Origin: Ctenosaura bakeri
Lineage: Eukaryota; Chordata; Lepidosauria; Squamata; Iguanidae
Assembly (NCBI GenBank): GCA_948474755.1
Contig: CAOLHI010001428.1
Location: forward strand, 186,001 to 250,000
Reading direction: 5' to 3'
DNA: 64,000 nt
How positions within the stretch are numbered: position 1 is the stretch's first letter; each line of letters begins with the position of its first letter. Below are positions 32,471 through 45,204 of the stretch, piece by piece. A model generated the notes under the pieces. It saw only the letters and a program-made list of their open reading frames with translations, was not told the DNA's origin and searched no databases. Made by a program: the position numbers and the translations under genes.

Positions 32471-35129
32471 ATAGGATCCTGACAAGACAGTCCAGAAAAT
32501 ATGCATAAGTGTATCCCTTTTCAGAGGTGCATTGAATATATGGGGGTGCAACGAAAAGGAATCAAAATGTTGTGCTCTCCTTGTGAATTGATCTGAATTA
32601 GAATTCATACATTATACACACACAATTTATTGTTTATGCACTAGACACTCTGCTGTTTGGATTGTTTATAAAAAAATGGCAATGTATCTATGTGTCCTCT
32701 GTTAAGGCTTTGTAAGATTTGTTCAAGACAATCCGAAGCAGTGTTAGAGCAATCTCAAATAGCAATCTGAACTGTGTGTCCTTCTAGCCCATCCCTAGCC
32801 TGAGACCCTTTTCTAGAATACAGTGTGCTTATTAGGTTAAAGTGGAATTATGTGAGACAGAGAGATTTGCTTTCCCTTGCTTGACAGGGTCTATCATGGA
32901 TGGATCCTACCTCTGCCTAACATCAACAGCAGGGAGGATGAATGTTCTTTGTAAAGGACTGCTGAGGAAGACAAAAATGAACTAGACCTTTTCTGTATAA
33001 CTTTTTCATGGACTTTTGAAAATTCAAGCTATTTCTGAGATATTTCTTAACTTGTTTGAGGTATGAAGTACTTAATTAGGTTAATTTAAAGTAAAGCTAC
33101 TCTCCAACTTGATTGGTAGCCAACCAGCTTTCCCTTAGCCTTCTTCATATGGGCACTAGATAACAAGTTGTCAAAAGCCTGGTATAATGCCAGCCACTCA
33201 AAAGAGAAGGGATGGACATGCTGCCTTTATCATTCTGACCTCCTTCATTATCATCAGTATCCTGCAGTAGAAGCCTGCCACTTCTTGCTCTCCATCAAAG
33301 ATTAGTCCTGTGTGATTTGCTAGTTTCTCAGGAAGTCTGAGTAGGAATTGTATGGCCCAGTGTAAGCCAAAACAACATGTTTTTGTTTTCACCCTGGTGC
33401 ACACTGCTTGCATTTCTTGTGTGGTAGTCCACAGTTTGATCACTGCATTGCTTTTGTTTACTTCTGGCAAATTAAGTGTGAGTGGGGTCAGGAATGAAAG
33501 ACTAGCTTGCAGCATCTACAAGTAAGAGAGTGCAGGTATCATTGGGGTATAGTGTAAACATGTAACAGGCACTCCTTCCCACACCATCACTTCAATCCTT
33601 CATTCTTCCATACAATCTCATGACCCTCCCCTCAAAAAATGTTTGCTTCAGTTCTGAAATTTTTGGTATATGTTCTGCATTTCTGAAAAATGCTTGCCTT
33701 TGCTACTTTTGCTTGATAATAACATGTTACCCAAGAGTCCTAGTTATAATGATTTTATAACTTCTTGATCATGAATAAAGGGCTCATCCTGTCAATGTCT
33801 TGATTATTTTTATTCCAATGGACCAATGTGTATGCAAACTTTAGGCTAATTAACTTGAAAGTTTTGTTTTTCTGGTCTTTTCCATTGGAAAATCATGAAA
33901 TAATCTCTCCTGCTGTCAATTTCCCCCCAGTCAATTTCTCTTCACACTAAACAGAAAAGATGACTATGTGACTTAAATGTTCTTTCTCCATTGTAGCACA
34001 CCCACAGGTCTCCCCCCCCCCGGGTGTTAGCTTGAAATTACTCCAGCTTATGCCAGTCACTGGCAGTGAGCAAAATCCCATGCATGCTTCACTGAAAATT
34101 AGTTGCAGTTGTTTCTTGTAAACCTAATTAATTAATATAAATAAAGAGTTAATATACTATTCTTTTCTGAAAGCAGGCTTGATTTGTTTTTTCAGATGTA
34201 ACATTTCAAAGGAGAATTCTGACAAAGATCTATGTGATACTCATTAAGAAATTGCCCCAGAGTTCCCCAGACTCTAATATCATGTGTTTGAGGACTGAAT
34301 AGCATGAAAAACAAATGACGCTCTTCTTGCTCTGAATGTGTTCTAATGTGAAGATATAATTACTCAAAATTGCGTTGAAACTGTGATTCTGAGTGATCTG
34401 GATCCTTCCCAGGGGGGCCTGCTAATACCAGCAAACAAAGAAGAAGCACCATTGTTTTGTCTGGTGCCTCAACCAGTCATCACTGCTTCTTGCCTGTGTA
34501 CAAGGAACTCTGGAACTTGTTTTTGACATGATAGACCATGTCAAATAGGGGAAAACAACTCTCTCTTTCAGTCTCACAGAATCCTAATTAAATTGAACAA
34601 GTGTACTATTTTAGAAATGGGCCTTAGGCTGACGCTGGAACCAATTGAGAATGAACATACATTCTAAACTGTTGTTTGAGATTCCTTTAACACAACTGAT
34701 TGTTTCCAAAAAATGTTACAAAGGCTTGATGGTAAATATATAGATACAAGGAAATATAGCTTATCTTCATTTTTGCCCTTTAATAACGAGGACTGTGGTC
34801 TAGTCTCACTTATTTTGGGCTCCTGTAATGTGTAGCTATCCATTTGGGAGCCCTCAGGGAACCATAGTCACAGGAATCAATTCATACCCAAAGTCAGTGA
34901 TTTTGAAGAGCCTCAGGTTCCATTCAGGCTTATTCAGAGGTTCTCCATTTTTACTTGGACCCACATCCAGAAATCTAAATTTTCATGCCTCCCATTAGTG
35001 AAATCCATTGATTTTTGAGCTATGTGCCATTAAATTCTGATAATTTTACTTACTATTTTATTTTAGATGTTTTTGTATCACCTCCCAGATCACAAGGGCT
35101 CCCAAGCACTTGCTGCAGCTTTTGAGTAC
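32471..35129. other. No gene recognised
   Basis: AT-rich. The longest ORF (minus, 33198-33515, 105 codons) has no recognised domain. Confidence 0.5.
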
Positions 35130-36012
35130 TTTTCAAGGGCAGGTCACATAGTATGCATTATGGTAGTCTACTCGGAAGTAACTAGGGCATGAACCACTGT
35201 GGTCAGATCTGCCTTCTCCAGGAAAGGGTGAAGTTAGCATGCCAGTTGAAGCTGTGTGAAGGTATTCCTGTCTAATTCAGCAACTTGGCCTTCCAGGAGC
35301 AGCACTGGATCCAAGAGAACCCTCAAGCTATGTACCTGATCATTCAAAGAGACTGTGATTCCATCCAGAAAAGATTGGTTTTCTTACTTACCAACAACAT
35401 TTCCATCTTGTCTGGGCTTCAATTTATTCAACCACATCCTACATCCAATATTTCACAGCATCCAGACAATGGTTCAGATCTTCTGCAGCTTTTTTGGCAT
35501 CAGTTGTAAAGGAGAGATAGAGCTGGATATCATCAACATCCAATGCCAAAGCTCCAGATGACCTCTTCCAACAACTTTATGCAGGTGTTAAAAAGCATAC
35601 AGAACAGTACTGACCCTGTGGAATTCCTTTGGCTAATATCCAAAAGGTTGGACAACAGTCCTCCAATAATACTTTCTGAGAATGTTCAGTCAAAAAAACT
35701 GGAACCAATGTTGGTGACTCTAAGTTCCACATCAGCTAAACAACCAGAAGGATACCACGACTGATGGTATCAAATGCAACTGAAAGATTCAAGAGGACCA
35801 ATGAAGATGCATTTCCCCTGCTCAACTTCCAGTATAAGGCATCCACCAAGGCAATCAAGGCTGTTTCTGTTCCCTAACCAGGCCTAAACTCAGATTGGAA
35901 TGGATCCAGGTAATCTGTTTCATCCAAGAAAGCCTAGATTTGTGTTGCCACCACTCACTCTAAGACCATACTTTGAAAAGGAGGATGGAGATTGTTGTGT
36001 TGATAGTGTCTA
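35130..36012 (-). mobile_element. L2-type LINE, RT and 3' part
   Basis: On the minus strand this is an L2-clade element. The RT active-site region reads DVDDIQLYLS near 35515-35545 (YADDTQLYLS in the family). Before it lie the MKPLGEVI-like and TIDHGIL-like segments (35560-35780), and after it the conserved 3' part with TAGTCTACTCGGAAGTAAC on plus (35163-35181). Many stops; a fossil. Confidence 0.78.
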
Positions 36013-36129
36013 GGGAGGGGGGATTGTTTACAACATTGCAAGCACAGAATAAAAATAGTACAGCACAATTTAAAACAGAAAGCCCTTAAATGTAAAGTCT
36101 TCATTTCTCATATGTGTGCTGGGAATAAG

Positions 36130-36352
36130 ATAGCCTTAATCTGCTGATGAAAGGGCAGCAAGGAAGAAGGCAGCCTAGCCTTCCCAGGAAGGGAGTTCCA
36201 GAGCCTGAGAATAGCCACAGAGAAGGTCCTCTCCCATGTTTGCCACCAAATGTGCTCGGGAAGGTGGTTAGTTGAGAGAAGTGTCTTCCCTGAAGATCTT
36301 ATTGCTTGGGAGGGCTCATGTGGGAAGATATGGTCCTTCAGAGGAGGTTTAC
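36130..36352 (-). mobile_element. Second L2 3' end fragment
   Basis: Plus-strand text CCTTCCCAGGAAGGGAGTTC...AGCCACAGAGAAGGTCCTC...GGGAAGATATGGTCCTTC is the 3' untranslated block of the same LINE family, so it belongs to another copy beginning where the first ends. Interrupted at 36353. Confidence 0.6.
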
Positions 36353-36783
36353 AGAATAAGATTAAAGCAATACAGTTAAAACAATATATGGAACAAAAAA
36401 TCCCACGTTAAAGAGACAATAATCTCCAAATAGTTAAAACAATTTGAAATATGAAGAAGGAACCTGTAAAAATCACCAACCATGTTTATTCAATTAATAA
36501 TCTGACACGCAGGCATTATGGGAGGTCTGACTGGCTTCCTCACTTCTCTCCTTCCACTGGTAGGTGAAGGCTTTTTTTATTATTATTCAGACAGGCTTTG
36601 AGATCTAAATTGTGAAGCGGCAGTGTGTATGAAGTGGTGTGCTATATATAGTTGTATTTATTTATCTTTTATTAGTAATTATGTTTTACATGATTTTTAA
36701 CTATTTTAACCTTTTTTTAAAAAAAATACTTTTTAAAACTTTTGTAGAATAAGATTTTTAACTTAGTCTTGTGTTAAATAAAT
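36353..36783. other. AT-rich interruption inside L2 3' region
   Basis: Separates two parts of what appears to be one L2 3' end. No terminal repeats found. Confidence 0.4.
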
Positions 36784-36820
36784 GTCAGTCAGTCGGTCGG
36801 TCAATCAATCAATCAATCAG
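36784..36820 (+). repeat. Microsatellite (GTCA/GTCG/TCAA)n
   Basis: CAGTCAGTCGGTCGGTCAAT then three more CAAT units. Confidence 0.85.
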
Positions 36821-36834
36821 AAGCATGGACCTGA

Positions 36835-36960
36835 GCTGTCTAGGGCTTTATTGGTCCTAACCAGGACTTTGAATTGTGCTCAGAAACAGACTGTGGAGCT
36901 TTTGTAATAGGGAATTGTGTGCTCCCTGTAAACATCTGGCGTTTAACCCTTGTGATAAAG
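36835..36960 (-). mobile_element. L2 3' end fragment, continuation
   Basis: CTGTCTAGGGCTTTATTGGTC...TTTGAATTGTGCTCAGAAACAGACTGTGGAGCTTTTGTAAT continues the 3' block of 36130-36352. Confidence 0.55.
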
Positions 36961-36989
36961 GAATTATCCAAGGAGCGCTGTTGGGTCCC

Positions 36990-37135
36990 CTAAAGCAGGT
37001 TCAGCACCTTGGATGTCTCTTTTAAAGTTCAGATGAAATCCCAGAGTGAATTCACCACCCCATTGACATGGAGACTACCAGCTATTACTGGACCTGTATT
37101 GCTTTGCTGGAAATGAAAGTTCCCCTAGCAGGGGA
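36990..37135 (+). repeat. Dispersed repeat, uninterrupted copy
   Basis: TTCAGCACCTTGGATGTCTC...CCCATTGACATGGAGACTACCAGC. Serves as the empty-site model for the Harbinger insertion at 10129-18235. Third copy at 39510-39720. Confidence 0.6.
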
Positions 37136-37222
37136 GTGTGAAATTTCAGTTAGTTTAACTTTGTAGCACTTCAGCAGCTGGTTTCCCTTTGACTGACTGA
37201 ATTAGTTTTAGTTTTGAAAAAG

Positions 37223-37247
37223 ACTGAGAAAGAGAGAGAGAGAGAAT
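37223..37247 (+). repeat. Microsatellite (GA)n
   Basis: GAGAAAGAGAGAGAGAGAGA. Confidence 0.9.
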
Positions 37248-37351
37248 GAATGATCAGTTGCTGCCTTATTTGATCTTGTACACCTGTTGCTGGAGATAAG
37301 GACATGAAATGTCATTCCAGGCAAGCCAAGAGATCACTAGGCACCCTAGAT

Positions 37352-37400
37352 GTGTTGTTGTTGTTGTTATTGTTGCTCCTGCTGCTGCTGTTGCTGTTAT
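37352..37400 (+). repeat. Microsatellite (TTG/CTG)n
   Basis: TTGTTGTTGTTGTTATTGTT then CTGCTGCTGCTGTTGCTG. Confidence 0.9.
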
Positions 37401-39509
37401 ATTCATTAAAATCCACCTTTCTCCCAATAATGAGACTCAACACAGCTAGCAATATACTGTTATAATGCATATAGATGTATCCAAAAGGCCCACTTGTGGA
37501 GGCATCTGTGGCTGCTGGAGAGAGGCAGAAAAAGTTATAGGAATTGGTGAAGGCATGAGTACATTAAAAGCTCAAGAACATTTACACATGTTCACCCTTC
37601 AGCTGTCCCAATTTGGCAGAAACAGTCCCAATTAATCCTCTGTTTTCCCAGTTATTCAGCTGCTTTTAAAGTGTCCCCGTTTCTCTCTCCTCCTCCTACA
37701 TTCCCGTTTTATCCTTGACTTCAGTTGCTGCAAACTGAGTTCAAAGGGTGAAAGTAGTTTATACTCAATTAACTCAGTGGGTAGGAGGGAAAGACAGAAG
37801 AGGTCAGAATCTTGCCCTTCCCAGTAGGCTCGGGCAAAAGCAAACTGCTGCAGTCACTCCTGCTTGTCTTTTCTTCCTAATCCATAACTTTCACCATCTT
37901 GATCAAATTATATTAAGGGATGGCATACAAGTAAACAACTTGAAACATTAAAAGTTATTTAAATATGTCCAAAATGTATTAAAACACAATAGCAACTTAA
38001 AGTGGCTTTATAAGACTGAAACAGTTTGAAACCATGTGTATAGCATTTGAAATAAATCAGTGATGCCCAAAATCTTTTATACTCAGTAGCCATGTGTTTA
38101 CTAGGTGCCTAAATGAAATCAGTATTGGTGCCAGTCTGTCCTCTAAGATGAGGGCATTCCATAGTTTGAGTGTCATGGCTTAGAAGTCCTACACAGAATA
38201 TTAACCTCAGTGGTGGGACACAGAAGTACCCTCCCCAACAGACTTCAATCCTCATATACAAGGAGAGGCACTACCTCAGGTATTGAAGTCCTAAGACATT
38301 TAGTGAGGCTATATCCTTGTAACCATAGAAATTAACCAGAATTTTACAGATATATCACAAAATAAATGAACTTTGTTAAGTTGCAATCCTAATGTAGTTT
38401 ATTTATCCTTTCCTTATCAAGGACAGGAATTGATGACAAATAGCTAGCTCTTCAGAAGTAAATTCAGGAGAAAAGGGAAGCAGCCACTTAAACAGGCTGT
38501 TGCTTGACTCATTTTGCTGCAGGCTGTGAACGGGCCTTGTTTGATACAGATGTACTCAATTCAGATGAAGGCCTTTTGCTGTTCTCATTCTCAAGCACTA
38601 AGATTCCCAGCATCTCTAGGCTCTCCTCTTGTTCAACTGCCTTCCCAACTCCAAAGAAAGTATTATTGCAAAAGGAGAATGATTGGTATGGCTCAGAAGT
38701 ATACCACAGATAAGAACAGTAAAACACACATGATTTATGGAAGACCAGGTGTTGATGGAGGTGGACTGTAGAAAATTGGATGTTTTGAAAATGGATTGCA
38801 TGCAGGTTTTGTAACACAAAGGGATATATTTTGTGAAAGAAAGTAATCCTGGAATAGCTGAAAAGCAACCTGGAATTATAGGTACATCATACTGTATTTC
38901 CATTTCATGCTAAAAAAAAAAAACTAATCTCCTTTTTAAAGAATTTATAGCATCTTTCTTTAAAAATGTACCCAGCTTTGCAAGTAAGTAGCCATATTTC
39001 TGGGAACTATTAATAAATTTTTTAAAAGACTGGGTCCTGAACTTCTATGTGAAGGCTTTTAAAACTAAAATGTAAGAATTGTCTGGCACCAGCATTCACG
39101 TGTTAGTGAAAATCAATATTTAAGGGTTTGGTATTTTTTTTTTGGACCCTGTGTAAAAAGAAGAAAAAGAGAAATATCCACATATTCATCAATGAAAGGG
39201 TATAGCACCAGCTTCTATCCTTTCCTGTCTAAGACTGTGTGGATACACTGCATAGATTTCTCCAGAAATCTAATTCCATTTAAACAGGTAGGAATCATAA
39301 ATGGGAAGAAGACAGAAATTTAAGCCAATTGAAACCAGCAAAGGAAACAGGAAGAAAGATATGAATAGATAAAGCTTGCCAGGTAGAACAATCCCAGATA
39401 GGATTAGTGGTGGGAAGAACCGGTGGATTATCCAGCACATCCCAAGCCCTCCTAACCAGGGGAAAGGGTATTATGTGTGTCAGGGGACATTTTGTTGGGC
39501 TTATTAATC
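37401..39509. other. No gene recognised
   Basis: AT-rich unique-looking sequence. The overlapping ORFs at 38504-38903 show no domain. Confidence 0.5.
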
Positions 39510-39720
39510 TGATGAATCCCTTGTAGCTTCCATGTCAATCGGGCAGCAAATCTGCTCCAAGTTTTAGTCCTAACTTTAAAACAGCCATTCAAGTGCTGAA
39601 CTATATCAAGATTCAGCACCTCAGATAGCTCACTATAACCCAAAGTGGATTTACCATCTCACTGACATAGAAACTGCCAAGTATCACTTGAATCTTTTCA
39701 GTTTAAACTCCTTTCTCCAC
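39510..39720 (+). repeat. Dispersed repeat, third copy
   Basis: CCAAGTTTTAGTCCTAACTTTAAA and TTCAGCACCTCAGATAGCTC, then TCACTGACATAGAAACTGCC, match the copies at 10028 and 36990. Confidence 0.6.
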
Positions 39721-40011
39721 ATTGTAAGATTGTGTATGTCAGCTCCAGGCTAAATATAATTGAAATGCCTGCATAAGTCCCCTCTCAAAAGAATAGAGTT
39801 TTTTGTATCAAAAGCTAATTCTGACTTGTCCCCGCCCTTCAAATGCCCCCGTTTGCTGCCTCTGCGCTTCCTACCACCAATGGGAACATTGTTGATGGAA
39901 ATTTTACTCAGAATACTCTCTAAGGAAAGTTTTCCCAACAAGGGTTCCCTGGAACTCAGGCAAGATGCCACTAGGGAATCTAGAAGAGATTGTGGCTGGA
40001 GAAGAAATAAG

Positions 40012-40057
40012 CTGCATATATATATATACATATATATGTATGTATGTGTGTGTGTGT

Positions 40058-40108
<51 letters not shown>

Positions 40109-40112
40109 TTAA
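40012..40112 (+). repeat. Compound microsatellite (TA)n/(TG)n/(TATG)n
   Basis: About 100 bp of TATA, TGTG and GTAT repeats. It creates artefact ORFs on both strands. Confidence 0.95.
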
Positions 40113-41782
40113 TGCAGTGGTTCCCTGAGATCTGAAAATCATTTCAAGAATTCCTTCAAGATAATAGGATGAGAAAGGCTGCTCTAGAGGTACAACCAGG
40201 CCGGTGCTATAGTGGAAGACACTCCCTACCCTTCACCTGTACAGTCATTCTCTGCCACTGGAGGGCAGTGGAGGGACTCATTCAAATTCTCTGCTACTGG
40301 TTAGATGTATTACAGTCTATTAATTATGTATTAAAGAAATCTTTGGCATTTGTAGATATGAATGTTCTTTTATATCATATTCCCTGTAATGTGGAATCTA
40401 ATTTATTCCCGCCTCCCTTTTTTTCTTCCCCCCATTCTTCTTTTCCTTTTCTTTGTCATCCTGCTTTATAAAGTCAATTGATTTTTTAAGAAGGAAACCT
40501 TTCTTGCCCTTCCGCATATTTACCAGATTTTTGTAGTTTTGTAAAATGTAAGACTCTTTTGAGAGGTTTGTGATTTTTAAAAATTATTATTATAAAAGGA
40601 CAGATTTTATGTATGTGGTAGTTTTTATGTTGTGCATGAGAAACTATTCGGGTCCACTATGTTTATGTGGATGGATAAAACACAAATAATTATATGTCCC
40701 AAGTTTTTCTCCAAAGCCATGAGTACTGATGTGTTACAAACACAATTTGTGATCTATATATCTAATTATATGCAGATTCCACACCATTGGTGCAATATGT
40801 GAGCATGTAGATTTTTTGTTATCTAACTGGCTTTTGTTTCTGGGGGATGATGATGATGATCATTTGGCAATTTAATTCTGTTGTGTATGTTCTAAAAAAG
40901 GACATGTATTTCCACTGTTCAAAATAAGGGTTTTACTGTTTTACAGCTTCAATAGCACTGGCAATAATAAACTTTTCTCGTTGAAATAGCCACTTCCTCT
41001 TTGGACACCAATTATATAATAGGTCCCTCAAGTCCACTGTGTTCTAGAACATCAAACAAAACAGTCCACGGATGACTGAGTTGAGTCAGTGAGTGAATGA
41101 GGAAGCAACTGAGCCATTGAAGGCCATCATACTGGATACAGAGACAGTAAGTACACCCTAGAGAAGGATAAGCTGGCAACATTGTACATAAACTCCTTTG
41201 ATGTTCAAAACACATGGTGTGTGTGGGTGTGTGGGTGAATTCTGAGAATGACTTTGTTGTTCCTTTGCTTTTTCCTGCTGCTGAAAATTGTAGCAAGTAC
41301 AAGTGAATCCATCCATTTTACAGTCGCTCTTTGAACAAGCTGGTGGGCTGCCTTTTCAGCAATTGTGTCTCCTGTCAAATCCAAAGCAAGACAGTACATT
41401 CAGAGCCTCCCTGTGCCTCTTGTCTTCTGAACTTGAAGACAGGCAGCTGCAATTTATGCTGTCTGGAATACAGTAGGTCCCTGCCACTGCTCAGTGTTAA
41501 AAAGAGACCAAGGATAATCTTAATTCAGAAAAATTGCTTATGAATTTCACAGTTATGGACATACTGGAGATTTATGGCTAGTTTGGAAGTGTTCTACATG
41601 TGGGCTGATCACTGTAGCTTGAAGATCTTAGGTGTAGGACTACTGAGTAGGCTGTGCTCTCTGTTCAGGGATAAATGGCATTGTTATCATGGTTCTGATA
41701 TGTCTGGTGAGAGCACTAGATATCCTTTTGATATCAAATAATTTGGCCTTTGCTTGACCTTTCTCTGCCACCCTACTTCACG
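40113..41782. other. No gene recognised
   Basis: AT-rich, with (GAT)n at 40848-40860 and a GTGTGTGGGTGTGTGGGTG patch at 41217-41235. Confidence 0.5.
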
Positions 41783-42542
41783 TGTTTGCAGAGGTCCACC
41801 GGACAAGCACATATTAGGCGCGACCGTTAATGGTTGTACATTCCAAACCTCATTCAGGCAGGCAACTTAAGCCTCTCCGATGCTTCAGGGAAAAATCTTC
41901 TTGCAAACCAGCCTTGCTCAGCATGAATCTTTACAATAAAGCACGGCCAAGGGCCGAGCCATTCCTTTATGTCGGGCTATTTGCATACTGGCCATACTAT
42001 TGTCATCCAGCGCTAAGCTCATCATGTAAAACCTGACCTTTTCCAACGCCTTTGTCCAGCTACAAATTCTCTTTGTTCTCACTGAGCATGGCATAGCCTG
42101 TAGGTAGAATCCACCCTATAAAAGGTCCCCATTTTCTAGTCCTCCTTGGAACACTCCAGACTGCTATCCCGCCTTGCTGTCGGTTTGTCCAGTGAGTCGC
42201 CCCCTCAGCGAACCGCGCTGAGCTTTCTTCCCCTCCTTCTTCTCTTCTCTCCAGGACTACGAGACCAGGTGTCATATTACCCATTCCCCAAAGCTCTCCA
42301 TTTCTATTTCTCAGTTAGTTAGTGTATGTTGTGTCTTTCATGTTGCTTGTTATCAATAAAATATTATTTGTTACTTTAAAACCTTGTCTAGCTGCTCTCT
42401 GACCTGACGCTGTATACATAGGGTTAAAGATCCTAGCTAAAGTTACCCTGCCTCTTGTTAGCTTAAGAGAGTGCTCGAGCTTAATTTCCCCATCTTGTGC
42501 TTTTAATTGGTTATTTGGGCGCCCCTCCCGGGACCCCCAACA
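41783..42542 (+). mobile_element. Probable solo LTR of an endogenous retrovirus
   Basis: Starts TGTTTGCAGAGGTCCACCGG and ends GGGACCCCCAACA; the two ends are imperfect inverted repeats. TATAAAA lies at 42117-42123, a pyrimidine-rich leader follows, and AATAAA is at 42355-42360, giving the U3-R-U5 order on the plus strand. No gag, pol or env is attached on either side. A matching target duplication was not found, so ends may be off by some bases. Confidence 0.65.
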
Positions 42543-43690
42543 TACAGGGTAACAGCATCCCTTTTGCCAGCTACTTAAAAGGCAGTTTTGATTTCAATAG
42601 GAAATATACGATTCAGACAAAATGTAAATATAAGTATTAAAAGTTTATTTGAGTTTAGCTGCTCCTTATTCCCTTGGGGGAAGTCTGGATACACAAGTCA
42701 CAAATAATAAATATTAAGCATACAATTGAAAATGATAGCTGTGATTGTGTTTTATTGTGAATTCCTGTTTACAAGCAACAAATGTGTGGTTTTCAGTTTG
42801 GCAAAGAAATGGCCCAACACACTCTCCATTCAGAACATTGTAACATTTCCTGTGTTATGCTTTTTTACGGTACTTGATTTGTCTGGAAATGAAGGGCAAG
42901 CTCAATGTTTGCCCAGGACAAACTGTTGCTTGTGCAATGAGAAAGTTTGACAGACTGCTTGTTGCTAGTTCTGTTTCTAAGGTGATAGATGACCATGTGA
43001 TTTAGAAATATCGATGACTGTAGATTAGGGATAGAAGGAATACTTCCTGGCTAAAAAATGGCATACTTGGGAAGTTTGGTTAGGAAGAATAAAAGAGGTA
43101 TTTTGCCTGTTGTTTATACATCCTAAAGTGTTTGGGATCTTATTCTGCTCAGAAATACATGTGGGCTTTTTTTTTTTTTTTGGTGGGAAACCTATGGAGG
43201 TTTTGTGCTAAAAACATGATTTTTACACAGAAAGCACAAACTTGCCATTTATATGCAAAACTCGTGTGTGTTTCTGGAAATCTTTGTGCAAAAAGCATAT
43301 TTCTCATGAAAAACTCAAATGTGTATAGAACCACACATTTGAAAATAAAAATTATGATTTTTTCCCCCTTTTCCTGTGTGTGTGTGTTTGTGTGTGAACG
43401 CGCATTTCTGGAAGCAGTGTTTTTTTTTAATCTGAAAAAATGAAAATGAAAAAATGTGCTTTTTGTGCTTTTTGCCCCAAACCAAGTATTTTCATGACCT
43501 CCTTATACATTTCTGCACAGAATAATTTCCTAAAACAAATTGGGATGTCTGGATACTGGGCAAACAGTGGACAGAGATTACTTTTTCATAGAAAAAGCTA
43601 AAAAGATTATTTGTCCTTGATGATGAAATAGTCTAAAAGTTATATCTGTGATGCAGACACAATACATCCAAACATGGCAAAGTTTCTGAT
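42543..43690. other. No gene recognised
   Basis: AT-rich, with poly(T) at 43168-43182 and (TG)n at 43376-43400. 43200-43500 is rich in AAAA/TTTT words around CAAAAAGCA-type motifs. Confidence 0.5.
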
Positions 43691-43780
43691 TTTTGGACTA
43701 TATCTCCTAGAACCCCACAACCGCTGCCTAGACTGGCTGGGGGATTCTGGAAGTTGTAATCCTAAACTGTAAACTTCACC
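43691..43780 (+). mobile_element. hAT-type MITE relic, palindromic centre
   Basis: GGACTATATCTCCTAGAACC and GGGGGATTCTGGAAGTTGTAATCC are inverted copies of the common GGACTACAACTCCCAGAATC block around CAGCCAG-type loops. Confidence 0.6.
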
Positions 43781-45204
43781 CCCATATTATTTAAATCCTG
43801 AGAACCTCCACTTTAAATCCACCTGTGTCTTTAACACCATATCTTGATTGTCCCTGATTGTGAGAAATTTTCACCTATATTTTTGCCTCCTCCCTAGTCA
43901 CTCTTTGGTCAAAACAGGCTTGTGCTGATAAATTGAGACTAGAACATGAGATAAAATTCAGCCACATCTCATGGTATAATGCAGTGGATATTGCTACGAT
44001 TGGAAGGAATCCCGTTAATCCAAGTACAAACATCAGTGCTAAGAAAACTAATTGTTTCTTCCTTGTATACCATGCATCTGCCATAGTATTCCTTTCCAGA
44101 ATACCCTCCTTTAACATACTGAAATCCAACATTTCATCTCAGCTCTTGTTTTATTGACAGACATTCTTTCTGTTGTTTCTTATTAACTGTCATCTGCAAG
44201 CAATTTGTTAAAAACGTAAGAGAAAGTTCACACGCTCTTTGTTGGGTCTTGTATTAGCTTTCTATCCTGCAACAATTCCTTTATTAATTGGGACCCTCCT
44301 CTGCAGTCCCTTTCCCTTTAGCCAATGTTTTGGTATCTAGTGAGCCAACTCTTTTCCCTTGTCCACAGTCCATGACCTTGGACTCTGGTCCTAGCCTCTG
44401 ATAGGAAGTAAAAATTGTGGAAAGAATGTTTTGGAAACAGTACGCATATAGAAACAGAGTTCAATATGTACTACTGAAGGCGACTGCGTAGATTAACGAA
44501 ATGCATACGTGTGAGATAACAAGAACGAAGATGGGAACTTCCAGTCCTTAAAACATTATGCTTGCAGTGAATCTTTGTACACATTCCCCAATTAAAATAG
44601 CTCCCAGAGTTATCCCCTCCCCCAAAAGTTCACAGCCACATTACGTGCCATCCTTGGGCAGTGATCTCATCAGCTGTTTCAAAAAAGAACAAATGCTGAT
44701 CTTCTCAGGGCAAGAACAGAGACATTCCAAGAAAACTCAAAATATTCCTAGGTAATAGTGGTGATGTTGTGGATTTTTAGTTCCATATGGGAACTACTGA
44801 TTGCCTAGACATGTAAGATGGTTTTACAAGATACTGTGTAGGCATTCAGTCTGCTTACCAGAACTAAGAGGAAAGAGGACACCAATGCACAGAGGAGCCT
44901 CATGCTCAATCTAGGAATGCTGAACACTGAGAGGATGAGAAAGTTGGGGGAAACACTTGTACATGTACCTCCATCTTCTTCTCAGTATTGATATTAAATC
45001 AGTGGATCCTTCATTGTCAGCGAGAGGGTAAAAGAGACAGATTCAGCCAAAATATGACAAAAGGAGGTTAAGGTGGAATCTTGACTTAACCTCATTCTCT
45101 CACTCACAATGATACAACTTAATCTTTTTTAAAAACAACAACAACCTGTAATTGGGGTGGAAATAACTGGGTAATTGGGATAGGGTGATAGCAAAAGAAG
45201 CCAA
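43781..45204. other. No gene recognised
   Basis: Unique-looking sequence. Confidence 0.5.

Noticed and set aside
33198..33515. 105-codon minus-strand ORF
   Set aside because: No recognisable domain, no splice context and no codon pattern that stands out from the AT-rich surroundings.
39750..40142. Long ORFs on both strands (130 and 122 codons)
   Set aside because: They run through the TA/TG microsatellite; YIYIYI-type translation is an artefact.
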